DNA from: RYN-230 sp963841695
GTDB lineage: Bacteria; Actinomycetota; Actinomycetes; Streptosporangiales; Streptosporangiaceae
Reading direction: 5' to 3'
Length of the DNA: 64,000 nucleotides
Assembly: GCA_963841695.1 (NCBI GenBank)
Contig: CAWJDQ010000005.1
Span: forward strand, 124,001-188,000
Part shown: positions 43,541 through 52,198 of the stretch, piece after piece
Layout: every line of letters begins with the position of its first letter
Position numbering within the stretch: the stretch's first letter is position 1
Position numbers and translations under genes: made by a program
Notes under the pieces: model-generated
Seen by the model: the letters and a program-made list of their open reading frames with translations, nothing else
Told to the model about the DNA's origin: nothing
Database searches by the model: none

Positions 43541-45977
43541 CTAACGCCGGCGCGGGGGGTGACGAGGGCCGTCAGGCCGCGCCCTCCCGGGACCCGGATC
43601 GCTCACCAGCCAAGAGTACCCCTGGCTCCCGCCGGGAGGGAGGTACCACGGGCGGCGCGGGCCCGGCCGCGGGCGCGCTGGCCAGCAGTTCGGAGCCGGC
43701 GGCTCAAGCCGCCAGCCCGGCATCCACTCCAGCCAGCGCGGGAAGTACCAGCTGCGCTCGCCCAGCAGGGCCAGCGCGGCGGGCACCAGGATGCCGCGCA
43801 CGACGGTCGCGTCGATCAGCACCGCCGACGCCAGACCCACACCGATCATCTTGAGCTCGATGAGGGACAGCGTGGCGAAGATCGAGAAGACCGCGACCAT
43901 GATCACCGCAGCGCTGGTCACCACGCCGGAACACGCGGACACGCCGCCGACCACGGCGTCCTGGTGGTTCTGCCGCGGACCCGCAGCTCGCGGATCCGGC
44001 TCAGGATGAACACGTGGTAGTCCATGCTCAGCCCGAACAGGAACACGAACATGAACAGCGGCACCCACGGGATGATCCCGCCGAACGAGGTGAAGCCCAG
44101 CGGCCCCTGCAGGTGCCCGTCCTGGAAGATCAGCGTGATCAGGCCGTACGCCGCGCCGACCGAGAGCAGGTTGAGCCCGATCGAGATCAGCGGGATGGCC
44201 AGCGAGCGGAACGCCACCATGAGCAGGATCAGCGCCAGCCCGGCGACCACCGCGAACACGATCGGCGTGCGGGAGCGCAGCGCCGCGTCGAAGTCGTAGC
44301 CGCTGGCCGTGTTGCCGGTGACCGCGTAGCTGGCCCCGGGCACGGTCCCGATCGTGGCGGGCAGGATCTGGTCGCGCAGGTCGAGCAGGGCTGCGCGGGA
44401 CGCCGAATCAGTGCCGTCGCCGGCCAGCGGAACGGAAATCACCAGCCCGCGGCCGTCCCCCACCACCTGCGCCGTGACCGGCCGGTGGATCACCCCGTGC
44501 GCCGAGGCCCGGGCCTGCAGGGCCGCCACCGCGGCCCGCATGCGGGGCCCGGACACGTCGCCGCCCGTCACGACCACCTGCGCCGGGGCCGGCCGGCCGG
44601 GGAAGGCGCGCTGGATCTGGTCGAGGGTCTGCACCACGGGCAGCCTGGACGGCAGGTCGATGGCCGGGGTGCCGGTGCGCATGCCGAGCGCGGGTGCGGC
44701 CAGCGCGAGCAGGGCCAGCGCGGCGGTCCCGCCCCACAGCAGCGGCCGGCGGACCACCCGGCGGACCAGCGCGGCCCATACCCGGGACGGCCGGGCCTGG
44801 GTGCGGCGCCGGCCCAGGAACGGGATCCGGCCCCGGTCGGCCCAGGGCCCGAGCAGGGACAGCAGGGCCGGCAGGAACGTGAGCGAGCCGACCACCGCCA
44901 CGCCGACGACCATGATGGTGCCGACCGCGATGCCGGTGAACAGGTCGATCCCGGTCAGCAGCAGCCCGGCCAGCGAGACCATCACGGTCAGCCCGGAGAC
45001 CAGGATGGCCCGGCCCGAGGTGGCGCCGCCGTGGCCAGGGCCGCCGGGAAGGACGCGCCCGGCGGCCCGTTCCTCCCGCTCCCGGCGCAGGTAGAACAGC
45101 GAGTAGTCGACGCCGACCGCCATCCCGATGATCAGCACCACCTCGGAGGTGCTGGAGCCGATGGGCAGCCACCGGCTGGGCACCGCGAGCAGCGAGACCG
45201 CGACCATGACCGCGCTGCCGGCCAGCAGCACCGGGATGCCCGCCGCGATCAGCGCGCCGAACACCGCGAGCAGCAGGATCAGCGTGATCGGCACCGAGGT
45301 GAGCTCGGCCTTGTGGAAGTCCTTGCCCATCATCGTGTTGGCGGCCTGGTCGGTGCTCGCGTCACCCGGCCTCGGCCACGGTCAGGCCGGGATGAGCGGC
45401 CTGCACCCGGGCCACCGCGGCCAGGTCCGTGCCGACCGTGCTGTCCGCGCTGGCGTGCGGGCCGGCCACGTCGAACGTGACCAGCGCGGTGCGGCCGTCC
45501 GCCGAGACCAGGGCCTGGCCGGCCGGACTGAGCGGGGACCGGATGTCCGGGCCGCCCGGGGCAGCCGCTGGAGCGCCGTGGACCACGTCGGCGACCGCGC
45601 CGCGCAGTTGCGGGCTGCGCCCGTAGGTGTCCCGGGTGAGCCGCCGCGGGCCTGGATGAGGACGGTTTCCTGGGGCGGGGTGACCACGTTGAGCTGGTGC
45701 AGCATCTGCTCGGCCTGGCCGGCCTGCCCCGGGTCGTACTGCGGCTGGCTCTGCGTGCCCAGCAGCTGCCCGGCGGCAGCGCCGTCCCGGCCAGCACCAG
45801 CCAGCCCACGATCACCGCGATCCGGTGCCGCGCGCTCCAGCAGGCGATCCGCTCGACCATCGGCGCCCGCGGGCGGTGCCGGGCCCGGCGGGGCGGCCGC
45901 GCGTGCCGCGCGCCGGACGTGCCTTCCGGGAGCGGGTGATCGCACGTCGGGCAGGGCAGGGTTGAGCGGTCGCGCAT
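43541..45977 (-). CDS. MMPL/RND-type transporter 1, about four frameshifts
   Basis: About 800 residues, MMPL family (large membrane proteins exporting lipids and related compounds). Seen: MVERIACWSARHRIAVIVGW, the outer loop with ADSTVGTDLAAVARVQ, then VPITLILLLAVFGALIAAGI, GSSTSEVVLIIGMAVGVDYS LFYLRREREE, and in the second half GLSMDYHVFILSRIRELRVR and IGVGLASAVLIDATVVRGIL. Breaks lie near 45790, 45640, 45357 and 43935. The first residues CPTCDHPLPEG (~10-20) carry a Cys pair unusual for the family. The promoter-like palindrome at 46066 lies upstream. Confidence 0.87.
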
Positions 45978-46016
45978 CGGGCCTCGGGAATCGGGGCGGC
46001 TGAGCCGCGCGGCAGA

Positions 46017-48565
46017 TTAACTGACGCGCGTGTCATGAATCCTGACCAGCATGCCAGACTTCTGTGACACTGACGTCAGTGTCCAGAGATTATGCGAACC
46101 TCGCAGCAAACGTTCAGGAAACCTGAGGGCGGACAGGGCTGGTGGAGTGCCGGGGCTGCGCGGTCCGGCACGCCGGCGTTGCTCCGGGCGGGCGGGCGCC
46201 GGCCGCGAGGCCGGGCCGCCGGGCCCGGTGCCGCCGGGGCCGGCGGCCCGCCCGCGGCCGGCCGGACGCGGCGCCAGCCCCGGCCGACCCGGCTGGGCCG
46301 GCCCGAGCGGCGGGCCCGGCCAGGCGCGGCCGCCCGCCCCGCCGGGCAGCCAGCCCAGCCAGCGCGGCAGGTACCAGGTGCGCTCGCCGAGCAGGGCCAG
46401 GCAGGCGGGCAGCAGGATGCCGCGCACCACGGTGGCGTCGATCAGCACCGCCGCCGCCAGTCCCACGCCGAGCATCTTGGTGGATGAGGGGCAGCGTGGC
46501 GAAGATCGAGAACACCGCCACCATGATCACAGCCGCGCTCGTCACCACGCCCGGCGCTGCTCGCGATGCCGCCCACGACCGCGTCCCGCGTACTGGCCCC
46601 CCGCGGCGTGCAGCTCCCGGATCCGGCTCAGGATGAACACGTGGTAGTCCATGCTCAGCCCGAACAGGAACACGAACATGAACAGCGGGATCCACGGGAT
46701 GATCCCGCCGAACAGGTGTAGCCGATCAGGCCCTGCAGGCGGCCATCCTGGAAGATCAGCGTGATCAGGCCGTATGCGGCGCCCACCGAGAGCAGGTTCA
46801 GGACGATCGAGATCAGCGGGATCGTGACCGACCGGAACGCCACCAGGAGCAGCAGGAACGCGAGCACGACCACGAAGGCCACCACGACCAGGGTGCGTGA
46901 ATGCAGGGCCGCCGTGTCGTCGTAGGTGCCCGCGGTGTTCCCCGTCACCGCGTAGCTGATCCCGCGCACCGTGCCCAGGGTGCCGGGCAGGATGTGGTCG
47001 CGCAGGGTCGAGCAGGGCCTGGTCGGACGACGGAGTCGGTGCCGTTTCCGGCCAGCGGGACGTCGACGATCAGGGCCCGGCCGCCGGCCACCTGGCTGAC
47101 GGTGATCGGCCCGCGGATCGGGCCAGCCGGGCGGTCCGCGGCGGCCCGGCCCGCCAGCGTGCTGATCGCGTGCCGCACCGCCGGGCCGGTGAGATCCTGG
47201 CCGGTCACGACCACCTGCGCGGGCGACGGGGTCTGCGGGAACGCCGCGGAGATCCGGTCCATGGTCTGCAGGACCGGGGAACCGGCCGGCAGGTCGACGG
47301 CCGGGCTGCCGAGCCGCATCCCGGCCGCGGGCGCGGCCAGGGCGAGCAGCGCGATCGCGGCCGCACCGCCCCACACGACAGGATGCCGTGCCACCCGGCG
47401 GACCAGGGCGGCCCAGGCCCGCGACGGGCGGGCCGCGGTCCGCCGGCGGCCCAGGAACGGGATCCGTCCCCGATCCGCCTTCGTCCCGAGCCAGGACAGC
47501 GACGCGGGCAGCACGGTCAGCGAGCCGAGCACGGCCACGCCGACCACGGCGATGGTGCCGAACGCCATGCCGGTGAACACGTCGTAGCCGGTCAGGAACA
47601 GCCCGGCCAGCGCGACCATGACCGTCAGCCCGGACACCACGATCGCCCGCCCCGAGGTGCCCGCGGCGATCCGCAGCGCCTCGGCCGTGGAGCGCCCCGC
47701 GGTCCGCTCCTCGCGCTCACGGCGCAGGTAGAACAGCGAATAGTTGACCCCCACCGCCATCCCGATGAGCAGCACCACCTCGGAGGTGCTCGACCCAACC
47801 GGCACCCACCGGCTGAGCACGGTCAGCAGGGACAGCGCGGTGATCACCGACGTCAGCGCCAGCAGCAGCGGGATGCCCGCCGAGACCAGGGCGCCGAACA
47901 CCAGCAGCAGCAAGACGAGCGTGATGGGCACCGAGGTCGCCTCGGCCCGGCGGAAGCCCTGGCTAAGCACCGCGTTGATGGCCCGGTCGATGCTCGCGTC
48001 TCCAGCCTCCTGGACCCGCAAACCGGGATAGCGGGCCTGGATCCCGGCCACTGCCCGGACGGCCGGCGCCACGGCCTGGTCTTCGTTGCGGAGGTTTCCG
48101 GGGACGCTGAAGGTGACCAGAGCGCTGCGGCCATCCCCGGCCACGAGCCCGGCGTGGCCGGGACCGAGGGGCGAGCGGATGTCCCGGGCGGAGTGCGGGA
48201 GGGCGGACAGCGCGGTCACCACCTGCCGGACCGCCTGGCGCAGCTGCGGGTCCGAGCCCAGCCGGCCGCTGCCCCGTGGCTGGATCAGCACGTACTCCTG
48301 CGGCGGGGTGGTCACCCCGAGCCGTTGCAGGGTCTGCTCGGCCTGGCCGGACTGGCCAGCATCGTAGGAGGGCAGGTTCTTCGCGGGCAGCAGGTAGCCG
48401 ACCGCCACCACCGCGGCGACCAGGAAGAGCCAGCCGAGCACGGCGGTCTTGCGGTGCCGGCTGCTCCAGCCGGCGATCCGCTCGACGACGGGTGCCCGGG
48501 GACCGGCGGGGCTGCTCGCCGTGGGGGCCGATTTCCGGCAATACTGAACTAGACGGCTGGCGCAT
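46017..48565 (-). CDS. MMPL/RND-type transporter 2, about six frameshifts
   Basis: About 840 residues, a paralogue of the transporter downstream. Seen: VVERIAGWSSRHRKTAVLGW, LPSYDAGQSGQAEQTLQRLG, GSSTSEVVLLIGMAVGVNYS LFYLRREREE, GLFLTGYDVFTGMAFGTIAV, ALHSRTLVVVAFVVVLAFLL and MLGVGLAAAVLIDATVVRGI. Breaks lie near 48495, 47020, 46712, 46600, 46555 and 46480. ATG 48565 has GGGAGAAGG upstream. The final ~100 residues are Arg/Gly/Pro-rich and overlap a palindrome; the true stop could be 46114 in another frame. The two paralogues differ enough in the outer loops to handle different cargo. Confidence 0.87.
46066..46083. promoter_or_regulatory. Perfect 18-bp palindrome between the two MMPL genes
   Basis: GACACTGAC followed by its exact complement GTCAGTGTC. 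It lies about 90 bp upstream of the transporter 1 start and inside the doubtful 3' tail of transporter 2. The minus strand has TAATCT nearby. It looks like a repressor operator. Confidence 0.6.
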
Positions 48566-48650
48566 CTTGACCTTCTCCCGAGGACGGTGCGTGGGTCTGT
48601 CGTGGGCCCCCGCCTGCGAGCTGATCCCTCGCGGGCGGGGGCGAGGACGT

Positions 48651-49442
48651 TTACCTGGCTGCGTGCAACGGGCCCAGGGGGCCGGGGCGGGTGAGCACCT
48701 CCTTGGCGGGGGCGAGCGGGTCGGCGGGCGCGCGCAGCAGGGCCTGCGCGATGCGGGCATGGGCGCGGGCCGTGACCACGACCACGTAGTTGAACAGCAG
48801 GAACGCGACCAGGAAGGCGGCCCCGGCCAGCAGCGCCCTGGGCAGCGTGTCCACGTACAGGCCGACCCCGCCGGGGCCGTTCGCGCCGTGCGGGAAGTAG
48901 CCGAACGGGACGCCGTGCACCGGGCCGCCGCTGAGGTTGCTCATCCCGACGTTGCCCCGGGGCGCCCAGTACCAGGCGGGCAGGGTCACCCCGGCGAGCA
49001 GCGTCAGCCAGACGGCGAGCACCGCGGTGTCCAGGGCGAACAGCAGCGGCCACAGGCCGATCAGGTAGGCCACGCCGCGCCAGGTGGCCGGGTCCCGCCA
49101 GCAGGTCCTGAGCTGCGCCATGACCCCCGGCCGGGCGGCCTGGCGGTAGCCGCCCCGGACCGGCTCAGCCACGACCAGCCGCAGCCGGGCGCGCTCGACG
49201 CTGGCACAGCCGCGCAGCACTGCTGCCGCCGCGACCAGCAGCGGGATCCCGGCCAGGGTGATCAGGAAGGCGACGGCGGTGACCGTCGCGGTCACCGTGA
49301 TGGCGAACAGGATCCAGCCCGTGACGAAGACGTAGCCGGCCAGGAAGGCGGCCGAGCGCCAGGTGCTGCCGGACACGGCCAGCCGCAGCGGATTCCAGTA
49401 GAGCCTGAGCCGGGCCGGCGGGGCGCCATCGTGGCTGGTCAT
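48651..49442 (-). CDS. Sensor-domain membrane protein without a kinase
   Basis: A 263-residue protein matching the putative-sensor domain usually found at the N-terminus of actinobacterial histidine kinases. About four TM segments: AFLAGYVFVTGWILFAITVT, AFLITLAGIPLLVAAAAVLR, GLWPLLFALDTAVLAVWLTL and LLAGAAFLVAFLLFNYVVVV. An outer loop (NVGMSNLSGGPVHGVPFGYF) may bind a signal. No dimerisation, histidine or ATPase domain follows. It overlaps the small TM gene (ATGA at 49439) and precedes the MMPL genes. An accessory or signal-transfer role is inferred. Confidence 0.8.
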   Translation of the reverse strand: MTSHDGAPPARLRLYWNPLRLAVSGSTWRSAAFLAGYVFVTGWILFAITVTATVTAVAFLITLAGIPLLVAAAAVLRGCASVERARLRLVVAEPVRGGYRQAARPGVMAQLRTCWRDPATWRGVAYLIGLWPLLFALDTAVLAVWLTLLAGVTLPAWYWAPRGNVGMSNLSGGPVHGVPFGYFPHGANGPGGVGLYVDTLPRALLAGAAFLVAFLLFNYVVVVTARAHARIAQALLRAPADPLAPAKEVLTRPGPLGPLHAAR

Positions 49443-49726
49443 CCCACGTCCCGCATCAGTTGCTCGACCGCCTGGACATGCGCGGTCAGCTTGGCCAGTT
49501 CGGTGCGGAGTTCCTGCTGGTTGGCCACGGCCTCCTCGGCCAGCTTCCGGTACTCGGCCATGGCCACCGCGTCAGCCCGGTGGCTCTGCAGCCGGAAGTA
49601 GGCCCAGACGATGATGGCCGCGGCCGCGCAGACGCAGAACGGGATGCCGAACCCGATGACGATCCCTGCCTCGGCGCTGCTGCTCAGTGCAGCCAGATGC
49701 TGGGCGGCCACGTGCCCCGCGATCAT
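49439..49726 (-). CDS. Small TM/coiled-coil protein
   Basis: A 95-residue protein: a hydrophobic segment (AGIVIGFGIPFCVCAAAAII, ~20-40) followed by a charged helix likely to form a coiled coil (YRKLAEEAVANQQELRTELA KLTAHVQAVEQ). There is no family I can name. Its ATG overlaps the arsR stop and its stop overlaps the sensor-domain gene, so it is made with both. It could link the sensor protein to the ArsR regulator, which is an inference from position only. Confidence 0.75.
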   Translation of the reverse strand: MIAGHVAAQHLAALSSSAEAGIVIGFGIPFCVCAAAAIIVWAYFRLQSHRADAVAMAEYRKLAEEAVANQQELRTELAKLTAHVQAVEQLMRDVG

Positions 49727-50118
49727 CTCCCGTGTCCTTCCGGGCCAGTCTGTGGTGTGTCCACGGTCTCTTGGGTGTCCACGTCGTCCCCTTCCGCGCC
49801 GCTGCCGTTGCGCAGCGCCGAGATGATCGTTTCCGCGTTGAGGTGCAGGTCGAATGGGGCGAGCTGGAAGTACTTCATGGCCTTGCCGTCCTCCGACAGC
49901 TCCAGCTGGCCGGCCACCAGGCCCGCCTTCTCCAGCTTGTCCAGATGCATGTACAGCAGCGGCCGGGACATCCCGAGCCGCCGGGCCAGCTCGCTGACGT
50001 GCACCCGGCCGTCCCGCAGCTCGGCGACGATCCGCATCCGGTGCGGGTTCGCCACCGCGGTGAGCACGGTAAGCAGCTCGTCACTGGTCAGCGTCGCTCC
50101 CTGGTCAGATACTTTCAC
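49723..50118 (-). CDS. ArsR-family winged-helix regulator
   Basis: A 131-residue repressor. The winged helix (LLTVLTAVANPHRMRIVAEL, VHVSELARRLGMSRPLLYMH LDKLE) occupies residues ~15-75. After it comes GLVAGQLELSEDGKAMKYFQ LAPFDLHLN. No cysteine metal site is visible, so it is not an arsenic-type sensor; the ligand is unknown. GTG 50118 lies inside a long inverted repeat. It heads a coupled set with the small TM protein and sensor-domain protein, upstream of two MMPL exporters, so it probably controls them. Confidence 0.88.
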   Translation of the reverse strand: MKVSDQGATLTSDELLTVLTAVANPHRMRIVAELRDGRVHVSELARRLGMSRPLLYMHLDKLEKAGLVAGQLELSEDGKAMKYFQLAPFDLHLNAETIISALRNGSGAEGDDVDTQETVDTPQTGPEGHGR

Positions 50119-50144
50119 CTGTCAGAAGAAACTTACATGTGAAA
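50113..50144. promoter_or_regulatory. Inverted repeat over the arsR start, probable operator
   Basis: TTTCACCTGT, 12 bases, ACATGTGAAA: nine of ten arm pairs match. The left arm includes the GTG start codon at 50116-50118. This fits self-repression by the ArsR protein. Confidence 0.7.
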
Positions 50145-50283
50145 CCCACAGCGGTCAACCGCCCCGGTCCCGGCGGGTTCCTGCCGGGACCGGAGCGCGG
50201 GGTGCGGGGCGCGGGGACCGGAGCGCGGGGTGCGGCCATGCATGATCGCCCGGGACTATCCGGTCCGCAGCCGGTCGGCGATG

Positions 50284-50889
50284 ATGGGGCCTATGGGAGA
50301 ACTGATCCTGCTCCGGCACGGCCAGACGGAGTGGAGCATGGCCGGGCGGCACACCGGGCGGACGGACATCCCGCTCACGCCGGAGGGCGAGGCGGCCGCC
50401 AAGTCGCTGGCCCCGGCGATGGCCAGCCGGCAGATACGGGCCGCGTTCACCAGCCCGGCGCAGCGCGCCGTGCGGACCGCGGAACTGGCCGGGCTGCACG
50501 CCACCCCCGACCCTGACCTGCAGGAGTGGGATTACGGCGGCTACGAGGGCCTGACCACGGCCCAGATCCGGACCCAGCGCCCCGGCTGGTACCTGTGGCG
50601 GGACGGGGTGATTCCCGGCGGGCCCGGGCACCCGGGAGAAAACGTGGAACAGGTCGGGGCGCGCGCGGACCGGGCGCTGGCCCGGATGCGGCCGCTGCTG
50701 GAAGAGGGGGACGTGGTGATCGTGGCCCACGCCCACTTCCTGCGCATCCTGACCGCCCGCTGGCTCGGCCTGGAGCCGGCCGCCGGCCGCCTGTTCCGGC
50801 TGGACACCGGGACCGTGTCGGCCCTGGGCACCGAGCACGACGAGTGGGTCATGCAGATGTGGAACGCGCCGCCGGTCCCCGGGCGCTGA
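50284..50889 (+). CDS. Histidine phosphatase family protein
   Basis: About 200 residues, phosphoglycerate-mutase-like fold. The catalytic RHG motif is LILLRHGQTEW near the N-terminus, the helper Arg in TSPAQRAVRTAEL, the acidic residue in LQEWDYGGYEG and the second His in VVIVAHAHFLRIL. Similar proteins dephosphorylate small phosphate esters; the substrate here is unknown. Starts at 50281, 50284 and 50293 are all plausible, the last giving MGELILLRHG directly. It is intact and divergent from arsR. Confidence 0.88.
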   Translation: MGPMGELILLRHGQTEWSMAGRHTGRTDIPLTPEGEAAAKSLAPAMASRQIRAAFTSPAQRAVRTAELAGLHATPDPDLQEWDYGGYEGLTTAQIRTQRPGWYLWRDGVIPGGPGHPGENVEQVGARADRALARMRPLLEEGDVVIVAHAHFLRILTARWLGLEPAAGRLFRLDTGTVSALGTEHDEWVMQMWNAPPVPGR

Positions 50890-50916
50890 GCCTGCCGGTC
50901 AGGTCCTTCCCGCGGG

Positions 50917-51315
50917 TCACTGTGGCTGGGTTACTTCCTCCATCCAGCTGAGGTACGCCGCGGAGCCCGCCACGATGGCTGTCGCCACGATCTCGGGCTC
51001 GTCGTAGCTGTGCCGCTGGGCGAGGAACTCGGCGAGCGCCTGGTACCGCGTGGCGGGCAGCTTCAGCAGCAGGGTCCACTCCTCGGCCCGCTCCAGATCG
51101 CCTTCCCACCAGTAGCTGCTCACTACCGGGCCGGCCACCTGGGCGCAGGCCGCCAGCCGGGCCGCGACCGCGTCCCGGCCCAGCTCGACTGCTTCGGCCC
51201 GGGAGTCGGTAGTCGTCTGCACCTGGAGGTAACGCGCGGCCGGCCACCCGGAGGGCGCACCACCGGCCGCCGTCTCGCCGGGCGCAGCGTCCTCGGTGCC
51301 GCCGTGATCCGCCAT
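50917..51315 (-). CDS. cutA: CutA1-like divalent cation tolerance protein
   Basis: A 132-residue protein of the trimeric CutA family: YLQVQTTTDSRAEAVELGRD AVAARLAACAQ, VVSSYWWEGDLERAEEWTL LLKLPA and HSYDEPEIVATAIVAGSAAY LSWMEE match the family from end to end. The first ~28 residues are a Gly/Ala-rich extension. CutA forms PII-like trimers and was linked to copper tolerance, but its function in actinomycetes is not settled. ATG 51315 is eight bases after TAGCAT. Confidence 0.9.
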   Translation of the reverse strand: MADHGGTEDAAPGETAAGGAPSGWPAARYLQVQTTTDSRAEAVELGRDAVAARLAACAQVAGPVVSSYWWEGDLERAEEWTLLLKLPATRYQALAEFLAQRHSYDEPEIVATAIVAGSAAYLSWMEEVTQPQ

Positions 51316-51323
51316 GTCAACCG

Positions 51324-51329
51324 ATGCTA
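51324..51329 (-). promoter_or_regulatory. -10 element of cutA
   Basis: On the minus strand TAGCAT is followed by eight bases and the ATG at 51315. This implies a leaderless or nearly leaderless message. Confidence 0.35.
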
Positions 51330-51430
51330 CGCCCAGACCGCGACACGCGGCGGCGGCGCGCAGCCGCGGCCCGGGCACCCGGGGCCGCGCCCGGATCGCG
51401 GCCCGGATCGCCGCCGGGGGCCGGGTCAGC

Positions 51431-52198
51431 TCAGGCGTCTGCGGACGGCGCGGCCGCCGCTCCCCGGCCGCCGAGGAAGGACTCCACGAAGTCCGGGCGG
51501 CCGGACAGCTCCGCCGGGGTTCCCTCCATCCGCACCTCGCCGCCGCCGAGCACGTAGGAACGGTCGGAGATGGCCAGCACCGCCTTGGCCCGCTGCTCGA
51601 CGATGAGCACCGCGGCCCCGCTCGTGGCCAGGTGGCGGACGTGCTCGGTGAGCAGTTCCGTGGCGATGATGGGGGCAAGGTTGGCGGTCGGCTCGTCGAG
51701 CAGGAACAGGCCCGGGTCCAGCATCAGCACCCGGCCCATGGCCAGCATCTTGCGCTCGCCGCCGCTGAGCTTGCCGGCGCTGCGGCCGAGCATGCCCCCG
51801 AGCCGGGGGAAGATGGCCAGCACCCGCTCGACGCGGTCCGCGACCTGCTGGCGGCGCAGCAGGTAGCCGCCCATCTCGAGATTCTCCTTGACGCTGAGCG
51901 CGGCGAACACGTCGTCCACCTGGGGCACGTAGCCGACCGCGGCCCGGGCGATCTCCTCCGGCGCGGAGTTGGTGAGGTCCCGGTCACCGACCCGCACGGT
52001 GCCGGACGACACGTGCACCACCCCGGCCAGGCTCTTGAGCAGCGTGCTCTTCCCGGACCCGTTGGGGCCGACCAGGGAGATCACCTCCCCCGGGTCCACG
52101 CTCAGCGTGATGTCCCGGATCACCGGGTCACCGCCGTAGCCGGCGGTGACCCGGTCAGCCCGCAGCGGGAGGCCGGGCAGGGCCAGCTCAGCCGACAA
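51431..52198 (-). CDS. LIV-type ABC transporter ATPase (LivF-like)
   Basis: A 255-residue ATPase. Walker A GPNGSGKSTLLKSLAG (~45-60), Q-loop YVPQVDDVFAALSVKENLEM, signature LSGGERKMLAMGRVLMLDPG, Walker B LFLLDEPTANLAP and H-loop LIVEQRAKAVLAISDR. The shape is LivF (no extra C-terminal segment). TTG 52198 overlaps the permease-ATPase fusion by 11 bases. Last gene of the FAH-liv operon. With the fused LivG half it forms the ATPase pair. Confidence 0.92.
   Translation of the reverse strand: MSAELALPGLPLRADRVTAGYGGDPVIRDITLSVDPGEVISLVGPNGSGKSTLLKSLAGVVHVSSGTVRVGDRDLTNSAPEEIARAAVGYVPQVDDVFAALSVKENLEMGGYLLRRQQVADRVERVLAIFPRLGGMLGRSAGKLSGGERKMLAMGRVLMLDPGLFLLDEPTANLAPIIATELLTEHVRHLATSGAAVLIVEQRAKAVLAISDRSYVLGGGEVRMEGTPAELSGRPDFVESFLGGRGAAAAPSADA

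Noticed and set aside
44014..45480. A 488-residue frame opposite MMPL 1
   Set aside because: Gln/His/Arg-rich shadow of the transporter with no motif.
41409..48565. A type VII secretion locus around the mycosin-like protease
   Set aside because: No EccB, EccC, EccD, EsxA/B or PE/PPE-type genes are present; MMPL neighbours alone do not define an ESX system.
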